Shown: in pieces, positions 56,708-64,000 of the stretch
Layout: every line of letters begins with the position of its first letter
How positions within the stretch are numbered: position 1 is the first letter of the stretch
NCBI RefSeq assembly: GCF_036014115.1
Contig: NZ_CP107913.1
Span: 3,599,001-3,663,000 of the forward strand
From: Streptomyces sp. NBC_00448
GTDB lineage: Bacteria; Actinomycetota; Actinomycetes; Streptomycetales; Streptomycetaceae
Length of the DNA stretch: 64,000 bases
Direction: 5' to 3'
Notes under the pieces: model-generated
Databases searched by the model: none
Seen by the model: the letters and a program-made list of their open reading frames with translations, nothing else
Told to the model about the DNA's origin: nothing
Position numbers and translations under genes: made by a program

Positions 56708-57187
56708 TCAGGCGCGCTGCCTGCGCCGTGCCGCGGAGACCGCGCGGTCCGTCTCGCGCCGGTCCTGCTTCTCCCGCAGCGTCTGCCGCTTGTCGTACTC
56801 CTTCTTGCCCCTGGCGAGGGCGATCTCGACCTTCACCCGGCCGTCCTTGAAGTACAGCGCCAGCGGGATCACGGTGTGCCCGCTCTCCTGGGACTTCTGG
56901 TCGAGCTTGTCGATCTCCGCGCGGTGCAGCAGCATCTTCCGCTTGCGGCGTGCCGAGTGGTTCGTCCAGGTCCCCTGCGTGTACTCGGGGATGTGCACGT
57001 TGTAGAGGTACGCCTCGCCGCCCTCCAGCTGGGCGAAGCCGTCCACCAGTGACGCGCGGCCCATCCGCAGCGACTTCACCTCGGTGCCGGTGAGGACCAG
57101 CCCCGCCTCGTACGTGTCGAGGATGAGGTAGTCGTGCCGCGCCTTCTTGTTCTGCGCGATGATCTTGCGACCCGTCTCTTTAGCCAT
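56708..57187 (-). CDS. smpB: SsrA-binding protein SmpB
   Basis: A 159-residue SmpB that loads tmRNA onto stalled ribosomes. The family start [20 protein letters not shown] is followed by [20 protein letters not shown] and [20 protein letters not shown]. The C-terminal basic tail [13 protein letters not shown] enters the mRNA channel. The ssrA gene follows 122 bp downstream. Confidence 0.95.
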   Translation of the reverse strand: MAKETGRKIIAQNKKARHDYLILDTYEAGLVLTGTEVKSLRMGRASLVDGFAQLEGGEAYLYNVHIPEYTQGTWTNHSARRKRKMLLHRAEIDKLDQKSQESGHTVIPLALYFKDGRVKVEIALARGKKEYDKRQTLREKQDRRETDRAVSAARRRQRA

Positions 57188-57205
57188 AGCGGGGCCATTC
57201 TCCCA

Positions 57206-58516
57206 CTAGGAGGGGGCACCGAGGCCAGCGAATACCTCGCGGCTCGCGGCGACCGGGTCCTGCCCGCCGGAGACGACCACGTCAGGGGTGATGCCCTTGC
57301 CGTCGACGGTACGGCCGTCCGGCAGCCGGTAGTGCCCGACGGTCAGCTCGGCGACCGAGCCGTCCGCGAGGGTGGTGGGCATCTGCACCGAGCCCTTGCC
57401 GAAGGTGCGCGAACCGATCACGACCGCCCGGCCCCGGTCCTGGAGCGCGCCGGAGAGCATCTCGGCCGCGCTCATGGTGCCGCCGTCGACCAGCACCACC
57501 AGCGGCACCGCGGTGTCGCCGCCGGCCGCCGCGTAGAGCGCCTGCTGCTGTCCGTGCACGTCGTACGTGGCGACCAGGCCGCCGTCGAGGAAGGCCGACG
57601 CGGTGGCGACCGCCTCGGTGACCAGGCCACCGGAGTTGCCGCGCAGGTCGAGCAGGACGCCGTGGTCGGAGCCCTTGACCGCCGCCGCGACCTGCTCGCC
57701 GACCCCCTTGGTGAAGGCGTCGACCTTGATCACGGTCGGGCCGTCCTGCTGCCGGGTGACGGTGACCGCCTCGGTGGCGAGGGTCGCGCGGTGCACCGCG
57801 ACCGTCCAGTCGCGCGAGCCGCGTTCCACGTCGAGGGTGACGGGGCTGCCCGGCACGTTGTCGCCGCGCAGGTCCGCGACGACCTCGGTGACGGGCAGGC
57901 CGGTACATCGGGTGTCGCCGATGGCGGCCAGCACGTCGCCGCCGCGCAGCCCGGCCCGGTCGGCGGGGCTGCCGGCCTGGACCTTGGCGATCTGGATGCG
58001 GCCGCCGTCGATCCGGCGCACGGAGACGCCGGTCCCGACGTACCGCCCGTTCAGCGCCTGCTGGAAGCCCGCGTACTCCTGGGCGGTGTAGAACGACGAC
58101 CAGCGGTCGCCGCTGCGGCTGACGAGCTGCTGCGCGGCGTCGGAGCCGGGGGCGCCGGAGTCGGGTTCCCGGCTGATGCGGCCGGTGTCCGCCGCGGGGT
58201 CCTTGCCCCCGCCGGCCGTGGCCGTCGGGGCGCCACCGCCGCCGCGCCCGTCGTCGGTGCTTCCGCTGCCCGTCACGCCGCTGCCGGGGGAGCCGAAACC
58301 TTTACCCGTGGCGCCGCCCGAGGGCGCGCCGCCGGCGGTCCGTGCGGCGCCGGCCGGGGCCGAGGCGACCTCGTGGCCGTTCCTGCGGCCCTGTGCGTCC
58401 ACACCGGTGAGGCTGCTCGCCGCCGCGCCGGTGGCCAGCATCGCGCCGCACACCAATGTCAAGGTGGCCCCGCGGCGCCAGCGGCGGGGCGTCCCGAACA
58501 ACGACGGGCCGGACAT
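57206..58516 (-). CDS. Carboxy-terminal processing protease (S41, PDZ)
   Basis: A 436-residue secreted or membrane-tethered CtpA-like protease. The N-terminal hydrophobic stretch (LTLVCGAMLATGAAAS) is a signal or anchor. A Gly/Ser-rich linker leads to a PDZ domain (ISPAD-like GSPADRAGLRGGDVLAAIGD) and the S41 domain with LDLRGNSGGLV, Ser in DGGTMSAAEML and Lys in RTFGKGSVQ. The stop is 18 bp before smpB. It lies between ftsX and smpB. Confidence 0.9.
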   Translation of the reverse strand: MSGPSLFGTPRRWRRGATLTLVCGAMLATGAAASSLTGVDAQGRRNGHEVASAPAGAARTAGGAPSGGATGKGFGSPGSGVTGSGSTDDGRGGGGAPTATAGGGKDPAADTGRISREPDSGAPGSDAAQQLVSRSGDRWSSFYTAQEYAGFQQALNGRYVGTGVSVRRIDGGRIQIAKVQAGSPADRAGLRGGDVLAAIGDTRCTGLPVTEVVADLRGDNVPGSPVTLDVERGSRDWTVAVHRATLATEAVTVTRQQDGPTVIKVDAFTKGVGEQVAAAVKGSDHGVLLDLRGNSGGLVTEAVATASAFLDGGLVATYDVHGQQQALYAAAGGDTAVPLVVLVDGGTMSAAEMLSGALQDRGRAVVIGSRTFGKGSVQMPTTLADGSVAELTVGHYRLPDGRTVDGKGITPDVVVSGGQDPVAASREVFAGLGAPS

Positions 58517-58666
58517 GGCCGGAAGTCTAGGGCAGAAAGCGTACGCACACGGGAAGTTGCGGCTACACCCGACCGGGGGCCGCCGCAACCGCGGACGGCG
58601 GCGCCCCGGGACCGCAGGCCCGCGAACGGACCCGGCCCCGGGGCACCGCCGCCCCGCCGTACGAAC

Positions 58667-58712
58667 CTCCGGGCGTCTGCCGCCCGGAGCGTCGGCCGAC
58701 GCCCGAAGCGTC
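58667..58712 (-). terminator. ftsX terminator, tandem hairpins
   Basis: Two adjacent stems follow the ftsX stop: GACGC-CCGAA-GCGTC (58698-58712) and CTCCGGGCG-TCTGC-CGCCCGGAG (58667-58689). The second has a perfect 9-bp stem. The 210-bp gap holds nothing else. Confidence 0.55.
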
Positions 58713-58726
58713 AGCCGCTCAGTTGC

Positions 58727-59647
58727 TCAGACCTTCAGATAGCGGCGCAGTGCGATGAACGCCGCGAACGCTGGCATCACCACGCCGATCAGCAGCACCA
58801 GCGGGAGCACCTGCACCACCGGCCCCCAGCCGAGGAAGGACACCAAGGGGATCTTGTCCTGGAGTCTGAGGCCCGCGTCGATCAGGAAGTACCGTCCGCC
58901 GAGCAGCATCACGCACGCGAGTCCCGCGCCGACCAGCCCCGCGAAGGCGGCCTCCATGATGAACGGCATCTGGATGTAGAAGCTCGACGCGCCCACCAGC
59001 CGCATGATCCCGGTCTCCCGGCGCCGGGAGAACGCGGACACCCGTACGGTGTTGATGATCAGCAGCATCGCCACGGTGAGCATGAACGCCAGCACCACGT
59101 ACGCGACCCGGGTCATGCCGTTGAGCAGGTCGAAGAGGTTCTGCAGCACCTTGCGCTGGTCCTCCACCGACTGCACGCCCTTGCGCCCGTTGAAGGCGCT
59201 CGCCACCACCTCGAACTTCGTCGGGTCCTTCAGCTTGACCTGGTAGCTCTGTTCCATCTGGTCCGGCGTGATGGAGTCGGCGAGCTGCTTGTTGGACTTG
59301 AACTGCTCCTTGTAGTGCTTGTACGCGCCCTCGGCCGTCTCGTAGTAGATCTTCTTGACGACCGGCAGCTTCTTCAGGTCGGCGAGGATCTGGGCCTTCT
59401 GGTCGTCGGTCACCGGACCGGCGGCGCAGTTGGGCGTGGTGGCCGCGTCGTTCTTGTTGCAGAGGTAGACGCTGACCTCGACCTTGTCGTACCAGTAGCC
59501 CTTCATCGCGTCGACCTGCTTGTTCACGAGCAGGGCACCGCCGGTGAGGGCGAGGGAGAGCGCCACGGAGATGACGACGGCAAGGGTCATCGTGAGGTTC
59601 CGGCGGAGACCGACGCCGATCTCCGACAGAACGAACTGGACACGCAT
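58727..59647 (-). CDS. ftsX: Cell-division ABC protein FtsX
   Basis: A 306-residue membrane subunit. TM1 is near residues 20-43, a large extracellular loop (VEVSVYLCNKNDAATTPNCA) contains a Cys pair, and three helices follow. The loop activates peptidoglycan hydrolases (RipC in mycobacteria). It pairs with FtsE, whose gene lies 48 bp upstream. Confidence 0.95.
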   Translation of the reverse strand: MRVQFVLSEIGVGLRRNLTMTLAVVISVALSLALTGGALLVNKQVDAMKGYWYDKVEVSVYLCNKNDAATTPNCAAGPVTDDQKAQILADLKKLPVVKKIYYETAEGAYKHYKEQFKSNKQLADSITPDQMEQSYQVKLKDPTKFEVVASAFNGRKGVQSVEDQRKVLQNLFDLLNGMTRVAYVVLAFMLTVAMLLIINTVRVSAFSRRRETGIMRLVGASSFYIQMPFIMEAAFAGLVGAGLACVMLLGGRYFLIDAGLRLQDKIPLVSFLGWGPVVQVLPLVLLIGVVMPAFAAFIALRRYLKV

Positions 59648-59695
59648 GGGGGTCGGGGTTCCTTCCGGAGGGTTGGTGCGAGCGGGCCGGCCCAG

Positions 59696-60385
59696 TCAGT
59701 GCTGGTAGCCGTACACACCGCGCGACTGGTCGCGGACCAGTCGCCCCTTCTCGAGTTCGATGACGCGCTTGCGCATCTGGTCGACGATGTTCTGGTCGTG
59801 GGTGGCCATCACCACGGTGGTGCCGGTCCGGTTGATCCGGTCCAGCAGACGCATGATGCCCACCGACGTCTGCGGGTCGAGGTTTCCGGTCGGCTCGTCG
59901 GCGATCAGCAGCATCGGGCGGTTGACGAAGGCGCGGGCGATCGCCACCCGCTGCTGCTCACCGCCGGACAGCTCGCCGGGCATCCGGTCGTCCTTGCCGG
60001 CCAGACCCACCAGGTCGAGCACTTCGGGCACGGTCTTGCGGATGGTGCCGCGCGGCTTGCCGATCACTTCGAGCGCGAACGCCACGTTCTCGGCCACGGT
60101 CTTGTTCGGCAGCAGCCGGAAGTCCTGGAAGACGGTGCCGAGTTGGCGCCGCATCTGCGGGACCTTCCAGTTCGACAGCCGGGCGAGGTCCTTGCCCAGG
60201 ACGTGCACCATGCCGGTGTCCGTGCGCTCTTCGCGGAGGATGAGTCGCAGGAAGGTCGACTTCCCTGAGCCCGACGAGCCCACCAGGAAGACGAACTCCC
60301 CTTTCTCGATCTCCAGCGAGACATCCCGAAGTGCGGGACGGTTCTGCTTGGGGTAGGTCTTGGTGACGCTGTCGAAACGGATCAC
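59696..60385 (-). CDS. ftsE: Cell-division ATPase FtsE
   Basis: A 229-residue ATPase that drives FtsX conformational change. Walker [12 protein letters not shown]-loop [12 protein letters not shown], signature LSGGEQQRV and Walker [13 protein letters not shown] are all present. The start is GTG 60385 ([12 protein letters not shown]). The longer frame adds unrelated sequence. Both ftsE and ftsX read toward ctpA. Confidence 0.95.
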   Translation of the reverse strand: MIRFDSVTKTYPKQNRPALRDVSLEIEKGEFVFLVGSSGSGKSTFLRLILREERTDTGMVHVLGKDLARLSNWKVPQMRRQLGTVFQDFRLLPNKTVAENVAFALEVIGKPRGTIRKTVPEVLDLVGLAGKDDRMPGELSGGEQQRVAIARAFVNRPMLLIADEPTGNLDPQTSVGIMRLLDRINRTGTTVVMATHDQNIVDQMRKRVIELEKGRLVRDQSRGVYGYQH

Positions 60386-60774
60386 GTTGGCACCAGGGGT
60401 TGCGGGATCGGGGTTTGGGGTAGGGCCGGATAGGGGATGTGGAGGCGACACTACGCGACCCGGCGAGGCCCGCGCAGTCGCGGTGAGCGGTTGGTGGCCC
60501 GGACCACAGGGCACACTCGGACAAACCCGTCATCGCCCCCTTCCGCACCGCGATCCCGCCGCCGCGCGACCCCTCTCCAGACCGCCGGTTCCGGGCCCGC
60601 GATGACGCCCTCGGGGCGCCCTTCCGGGCGGAACCTGGCACAGTAGATGGTGTGCACGTTGTCAGGACACCGCGGCACAAATGGAAGCCACGGGGCGGGC
60701 ACGGAGTAGACGCGTCGAGCCCAGGGAACGATTTCATGACCGGGGGCGTTCACCGGACGGAAAAGGAGAGCGCG
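60386..60774. promoter_or_regulatory. Divergent promoter region of ftsE and the small membrane gene
   Basis: This 389-bp gap separates divergent genes. It contains the ftsE leader and an AGGAGAG ribosome site for the + strand gene. ORFs here are short and GC-rich shadow frames. I see no further gene or clear palindrome. Confidence 0.45.
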
Positions 60775-60966
60775 ATGACGTTCGACCGACTGGTGTGTGC
60801 CAACTGCGCCGGCCCCGTGAGCGAGGGCCGCTGTCCGGTCTGCCGCGCGAACCGCGCGCGCATGGAACAGCAGGGCGGCTGGTCGACGATATCCCCCGCC
60901 ACCTTGATAGCACTCCTGGTGGCGCTTCTGGCAGTGGTCATCGTCGTGGAGCACGCCACCGCGTGA
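60775..60966 (+). CDS. Small zinc-ribbon membrane protein
   Basis: A 63-residue protein with two CxxC pairs (LVCANCAG and GRCPVCRAN, residues 6-24), a possible zinc ribbon, then one C-terminal helix (LIALLVALLAVVIVVEHATA). The start has AGGAGAG 5-8 bases upstream. This form recurs beside ftsEX in Streptomyces as I remember it. A division-linked role is unproven. Confidence 0.8.
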   Translation: MTFDRLVCANCAGPVSEGRCPVCRANRARMEQQGGWSTISPATLIALLVALLAVVIVVEHATA

Positions 60967-61011
60967 CACCCGCCCGCACGGCGGGCACACGGATACGGAC
61001 AGACAGACACC

Positions 61012-61046
61012 GGCGGGCCCGGGGCGCTGAGCGCCCCGGGCCCGCC
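61012..61046. terminator. Bidirectional terminator
   Basis: A perfect 16-bp stem (61012-61027 with 61031-61046) and loop TGA, between two convergent genes 45 bp and 21 bp away. Confidence 0.8.
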
Positions 61047-61066
61047 TGTTCGTGCTGCTGCGACCG

Positions 61067-61984
61067 TCAGGCCGCGGCGCCGTCGCCGCCGCCGCGGTTG
61101 ATCAGGCGCGGGGTCAGCCGGAAGCCGACACCGCCCGCGATCAGGGTCGCTGCACCGATGATCATGAAGGTGGTCCCGCTGGAGCCGGTCTCGGCGAGCT
61201 GCGAGGTGGTCTTGCCCTGCTGGACCTGCTGGTTGTCGGTGCTGGCGTTGTTGCCGCAGTCGACGCTGTCGCCGGTCAGGGTGCAGGTGTTGTCGTTGCC
61301 GCCCGAGGTGGACGAGCCACCGCCGGAGGTGGACGAACCGCCGCCGGAGGTGGACGAACCGCCGCTGCTGGAGGAGCCACCGGTGCTGGAGGAGCCACCG
61401 GAGTTGCCGCCACCGGTCGAGCTGGTACCGCCGGTGTTGCCACCGGTGTTACCACCCGAAGTGGTGGTGTCCCCGCCCGACGTGGTGTCGCCACCGGTCG
61501 TGGTGTCGCCACCCGAAGTGGTCGTGTCACCACCGGACGTGGTCGTGTCGCCACCCGACGTGGTGTCCCCACCGGACGTGGTGTCGCCGCCCGAGGTGGT
61601 GTCCCCGCCCGAGGTGGTGTCACCCCCGATCGTGGTCGTGTCGCCACCCGAGGTGGTGTCGCCACCGGACGTGGTCGTGTCGCCGCCGGACGTGGTGTCG
61701 CCGCCCGAGGTGGTGTCGCCGCCGGACGTGGTGTCCCCGCCCGAAGTGGTCGTGTCACCGCCGGTGGTGCCACCGTTGGTCACCCCACTGGTGATGCCAC
61801 CGTTGGTCACACCGCTGGTGATGCCACCGATGAGATCCAGCGAGCTGGCCGGCTTCACGCTCGGGGTGCTGCTGGGCTGGGAGGCCGCCTGGGCCGCACC
61901 CACGGCCGTCAGGGAGGCGCCGGCCGCGATCACGGCCGCTGCGGCTATGCGTGTGACGCGCAGCCGTGTGTTGCGCTTGGTCAT
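61067..61984 (-). CDS. LAETG sortase-anchored protein with GGDTTS repeats
   Basis: A 305-residue secreted protein. The signal peptide (RIAAAAVIAAGASLTAVGAA) ends at AQA near residue 33. Residues 75-176 hold 16 tandem GGDTT(T)S units, then GGN and SST/GGS repeats. A Cys pair lies in NTCTLTGDSVDCGNN. The C-terminal sorting signal is LAETG (263-267), a hydrophobic helix and a basic tail. LAXTG is the class E sortase motif of Streptomyces chaplins. The linker-like repeats likely span the cell wall. Role unknown. Confidence 0.85.
   Translation of the reverse strand: MTKRNTRLRVTRIAAAAVIAAGASLTAVGAAQAASQPSSTPSVKPASSLDLIGGITSGVTNGGITSGVTNGGTTGGDTTTSGGDTTSGGDTTSGGDTTSGGDTTTSGGDTTSGGDTTTIGGDTTSGGDTTSGGDTTSGGDTTSGGDTTTSGGDTTTSGGDTTTGGDTTSGGDTTTSGGNTGGNTGGTSSTGGGNSGGSSSTGGSSSSGGSSTSGGGSSTSGGGSSTSGGNDNTCTLTGDSVDCGNNASTDNQQVQQGKTTSQLAETGSSGTTFMIIGAATLIAGGVGFRLTPRLINRGGGDGAAA
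61457..61762 (-). repeat. Tandem coding repeats, 16 units of GGDTT(T)S
   Basis: Within the wall-protein gene, 18- or 21-base units encode GGDTTS or GGDTTTS. Unit 7 has I in place of S and unit 14 lacks the S. Near-identical DNA units could recombine and change copy number between strains. It is not a CRISPR array: units are contiguous and in frame. Confidence 0.85.
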
Positions 61985-62237
61985 GTCTCAAGTACCCCCA
62001 TCAGATGTCTGCTTAGGGATGCGCAGCCATGCGGAGTGCGGTGCCACTGGGGCCCGGATGCGCCCGCCCCCAAACGCTCACACCTCATAAACATGCGCAT
62101 GCCGCGCAACACCCTTGCGACTTTGCCCAGCACCGTCAAGGTCGTTACGCACACCTTGGGCGAATTGCCCGCCTGTGCCCGTCAGTTCCGTACAGCACTG
62201 TGACACGGGAGACGCAACTGCCGTTGCCCGCAAGGCG

Positions 62238-63356
62238 TTACGCGTCGGCCTTCTCGCGGGACTTGCGCCAGCGGATGCCCGCCTCGATGAACCCGTCGAT
62301 GTCGCCGTCGAGGACGCCCTGCGGGTTGCCGACCTCGTGCTCGGTGCGCAGGTCCTTCACCATCTGGTACGGGTGCAGGACGTACGAACGCATCTGGTTG
62401 CCCCAGGAGTTGCCGCCGTCGCTCTTGCCGAGCGAGTCCATCAGGGCCTGCTCCTCCTGGCGGCGCCGTTCGAGCAGCTTGGCCTGGAGGACGTTCATCG
62501 CGCTCGCCTTGTTCTGGATCTGCGAGCGCTCGTTCTGGCAGGAGACCACGATGCCGGTCGGCAGGTGGGTGATGCGGACCGCGGAGTCCGTGGTGTTGAC
62601 GCCCTGGCCGCCGGGGCCGGACGCGCGGTAGACGTCGACGCGCAGCTCGGACTCGTCGATCTCGACGTGGTCGGACTGCTCGACGACGGGCAGCACCTCG
62701 ACGCCGGCGAAGGAGGTCTGCCGGCGGCCCTGGTTGTCGAAGGGAGAGATGCGGACCATGCGGTGGGTGCCCTGCTCGACGGAGAGGGTGCCGTAGGCGT
62801 AGGGGACCTTGACGGTGAAGGTGGTCGACTTGATGCCGGCCTCCTCCGCGTACGACGTCTCGTAGACCTCGGTGGGGTAGCCGTGCCGCTCGGCCCAGCG
62901 CAGGTACATCCGCTGGAGCTGCTCGGCGAAGTCGGCCGCGTCGACACCGCCGGCCTCGGCGCGGATGTTGACCAGCGCCTCACGGGCGTCGTACTCGCCG
63001 GAGAGCAGGGTGCGGACCTCCATCTCGTCCAGCGCCTTGCGGACCTGCTCCATCTCGGCCTCGGCCTCGGTGCGGGTGTCGGCGTCGTCCTCGGCCTCGG
63101 CGAGTTCGAAGAGCACCGCGAGGTCGTCGATCCGGCCGCGCAACGTCTCGACCTTGCGCAGCTCCGCCTGGAGGTGCGAGAGCCGGCTGGTGACCTTCTG
63201 CGCGTTCTCCGGGTCGTCCCAGAGCGAGGGCACCGCGGCCTGCTCCTCGAGCGCGGCGATGTCCCCCCGCATCCGGTCGAGGTCGAGCACGGCCTCGATC
63301 GACCCCATGGTGGAGGAGAGAGACTTCAGTTCTTCGGAAACGTCGACGATCGCCAC
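62238..63356 (-). CDS. prfB: Peptide chain release factor 2
   Basis: A 372-residue RF2 that reads UGA and UAA stops. The SPF codon-recognition motif ([17 protein letters not shown]) and catalytic GGQ ([17 protein letters not shown]) are both present. The frame is continuous, so the autoregulatory frameshift of many prfB genes is absent. UGA is the main stop in this window, consistent with RF2 importance. Confidence 0.95.
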   Translation of the reverse strand: MAIVDVSEELKSLSSTMGSIEAVLDLDRMRGDIAALEEQAAVPSLWDDPENAQKVTSRLSHLQAELRKVETLRGRIDDLAVLFELAEAEDDADTRTEAEAEMEQVRKALDEMEVRTLLSGEYDAREALVNIRAEAGGVDAADFAEQLQRMYLRWAERHGYPTEVYETSYAEEAGIKSTTFTVKVPYAYGTLSVEQGTHRMVRISPFDNQGRRQTSFAGVEVLPVVEQSDHVEIDESELRVDVYRASGPGGQGVNTTDSAVRITHLPTGIVVSCQNERSQIQNKASAMNVLQAKLLERRRQEEQALMDSLGKSDGGNSWGNQMRSYVLHPYQMVKDLRTEHEVGNPQGVLDGDIDGFIEAGIRWRKSREKADA

Positions 63357-63410
63357 GGGGTCCAGCCTACCGGCTGGTCGGGTGATGGGCGGTTTTCGGT
63401 CGCGGGGCGG

Positions 63411-64000
63411 TCATGCGGCGGCCGTCGCACGGGACAGCCGGCCCTGGGCGGTCACCACGTAGAGGTCGAGTGTGTGGGCGGAGGCGCTCGCGCCGATCGG
63501 TCCGGAGGCGCCGTGGGGCAGCAGCAGATCACCGGCCGGCTCGGCGCCGCTCGCGCTCGCGGCGTTCGCCGCGTCGATCATGGCGGCGGCGGCGAACACG
63601 TAGAGGTGGCCGCCGGTGGCCAGCGCGTCCGGGCGCACGTCGCCCGTGAGGTGGGCGAGCACCTTGGCGGGCCGCCACGCGCCGTCGGAGAACGACAGCC
63701 GGAGCACCGCGCCGTCCGCCTTGCGTACGACGAACGCGTCCAGGGTGCCGCGGGCGGAGGAGACCAGCGCGGGCCCGTACGTGATCCGGCCGGCCGTCGG
63801 GACCAGCGCCCAGGCGTTCCAGCGGCCGTCGACCAGGGAGGCGGTGACGAGGTCGCCGCCGACCCGCCCGACCAGGTCGATCCGGCCGGGCGCGGAGGAG
63901 GCGGCCGCGGGCGCCGCGTCGAAGTGGGTGCGCTCGTCGACCTGGAGCCAGGGCTTCCAGTAGCCGCCGGTCAGGGTCCGGCGGTAGAGCAGGCCGTCGG
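63411..64000 (-). CDS. C-terminal part of a propeller-like protein (cut by the window end)
   Basis: An open frame runs from the window edge to the stop at 63411, at least 195 residues. Repeated units of the form GRWNAWALVPTAG and GAWRPAKVLAHLTG, with DLVTASL/DAFVV strands before them, suggest a lectin-like beta-propeller. The start lies outside the window, so the N-terminal domains are unknown. A downstream GTG at 63707 would be too short for the repeat pattern. Confidence 0.65.
   Translation of the reverse strand, partial: DGLLYRRTLTGGYWKPWLQVDERTHFDAAPAAASSAPGRIDLVGRVGGDLVTASLVDGRWNAWALVPTAGRITYGPALVSSARGTLDAFVVRKADGAVLRLSFSDGAWRPAKVLAHLTGDVRPDALATGGHLYVFAAAAMIDAANAASASGAEPAGDLLLPHGASGPIGASASAHTLDLYVVTAQGRLSRATAAA

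Noticed and set aside
57134-60268. A 1044-codon open frame on the plus strand opposite smpB, ctpA, ftsX and ftsE
   Set aside because: Four recognised genes lie on the other strand. The frame is open only because of GC-rich codon bias.
61457-61762. CRISPR-like regular repeats
   Set aside because: Units are contiguous, in frame, of 18 or 21 bases, and encode GGDTT(T)S. There are no spacers and no cas genes.
62238-63356. Programmed +1 frameshift in prfB
   Set aside because: The reading frame is continuous from [10 protein letters not shown] to the stop, with no internal UGA.

Overview
The window is chromosomal DNA from a Streptomyces or a close relative. It is strongly GC-rich with G/C in almost every third codon position. 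It encodes Streptomyces-type markers: an SsgA-like sporulation protein, a DasR-type GlcNAc PTS permease, DUF2510/RDD membrane proteins, an LAXTG-sorted wall protein, FtsE/FtsX and an actinobacterial tmRNA. From memory, the gene order resembles the S. coelicolor core region from nagE2 to prfB (roughly SCO2907 to SCO2972). That is recollection, not a search result. I saw no transposase, prophage, CRISPR array or biosynthetic cluster.

Layout. 0.2-1.5 kb: a GlcNAc-type PTS permease behind a double DasR-like site. 1.5-4.5 kb: an MBL hydrolase and the mec-cysO-cysM protein-thiocarboxylate cysteine pathway, with a small Cys-containing leader ORF. 4.5-9.7 kb: amino acid permease, DUF2017-ClpS pair and divergent NAD salvage genes (pncB, pncA). 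9.7-16.3 kb: secreted M6 protease, a small membrane protein, three RDD proteins in tandem and an SsgA-like gene whose stop codon lies in a MITE-like element. 16.4-19.7 kb: FAD oxidase, HPPD and a divergent AsnC regulator. 19.7-23.7 kb: a four-gene betaine/proline-type ABC importer. 23.8-33.3 kb: ArsR-like regulator plus MFS pump, Lon-like protease, IclR regulator, helicase, membrane-anchored propeller protein and a second MFS pump.

33.5-37.7 kb: tRNA-Cys, a zinc-ribbon membrane protein next to an SPFH-GYF protein, and an AhpD-like/PEP-mutase pair. 37.8-43.1 kb: a three-subunit molybdenum hydroxylase (FAD, 2Fe-2S, MoCo) with two oddities: a 510-residue disordered extension and loss of the usual catalytic Glu. 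43.3-48.7 kb: GH20 hexosaminidase with a DasR-like site, TPR membrane protein, DUF3039, YqgE and murA. 48.9-56 kb: HU, malic enzyme, HelD-type RNA polymerase motor, CGNR regulator and HemD-winged-helix fusion. 56.2-64 kb: tmRNA and SmpB, CtpA-type protease, FtsX/FtsE, a small zinc-ribbon membrane protein, a sortase-anchored repeat protein, RF2, and a gene cut by the window edge.

Functional threads: GlcNAc/chitin uptake and degradation share DasR-like sites (PTS and GH20). Cysteine supply runs through a dedicated carrier-protein pathway with likely attenuation. Trans-translation (ssrA, smpB) sits beside the cell-division signalling pair ftsE/ftsX. A dispersed intergenic repeat family built around a GCGCAGTTCC core occurs at several loci.
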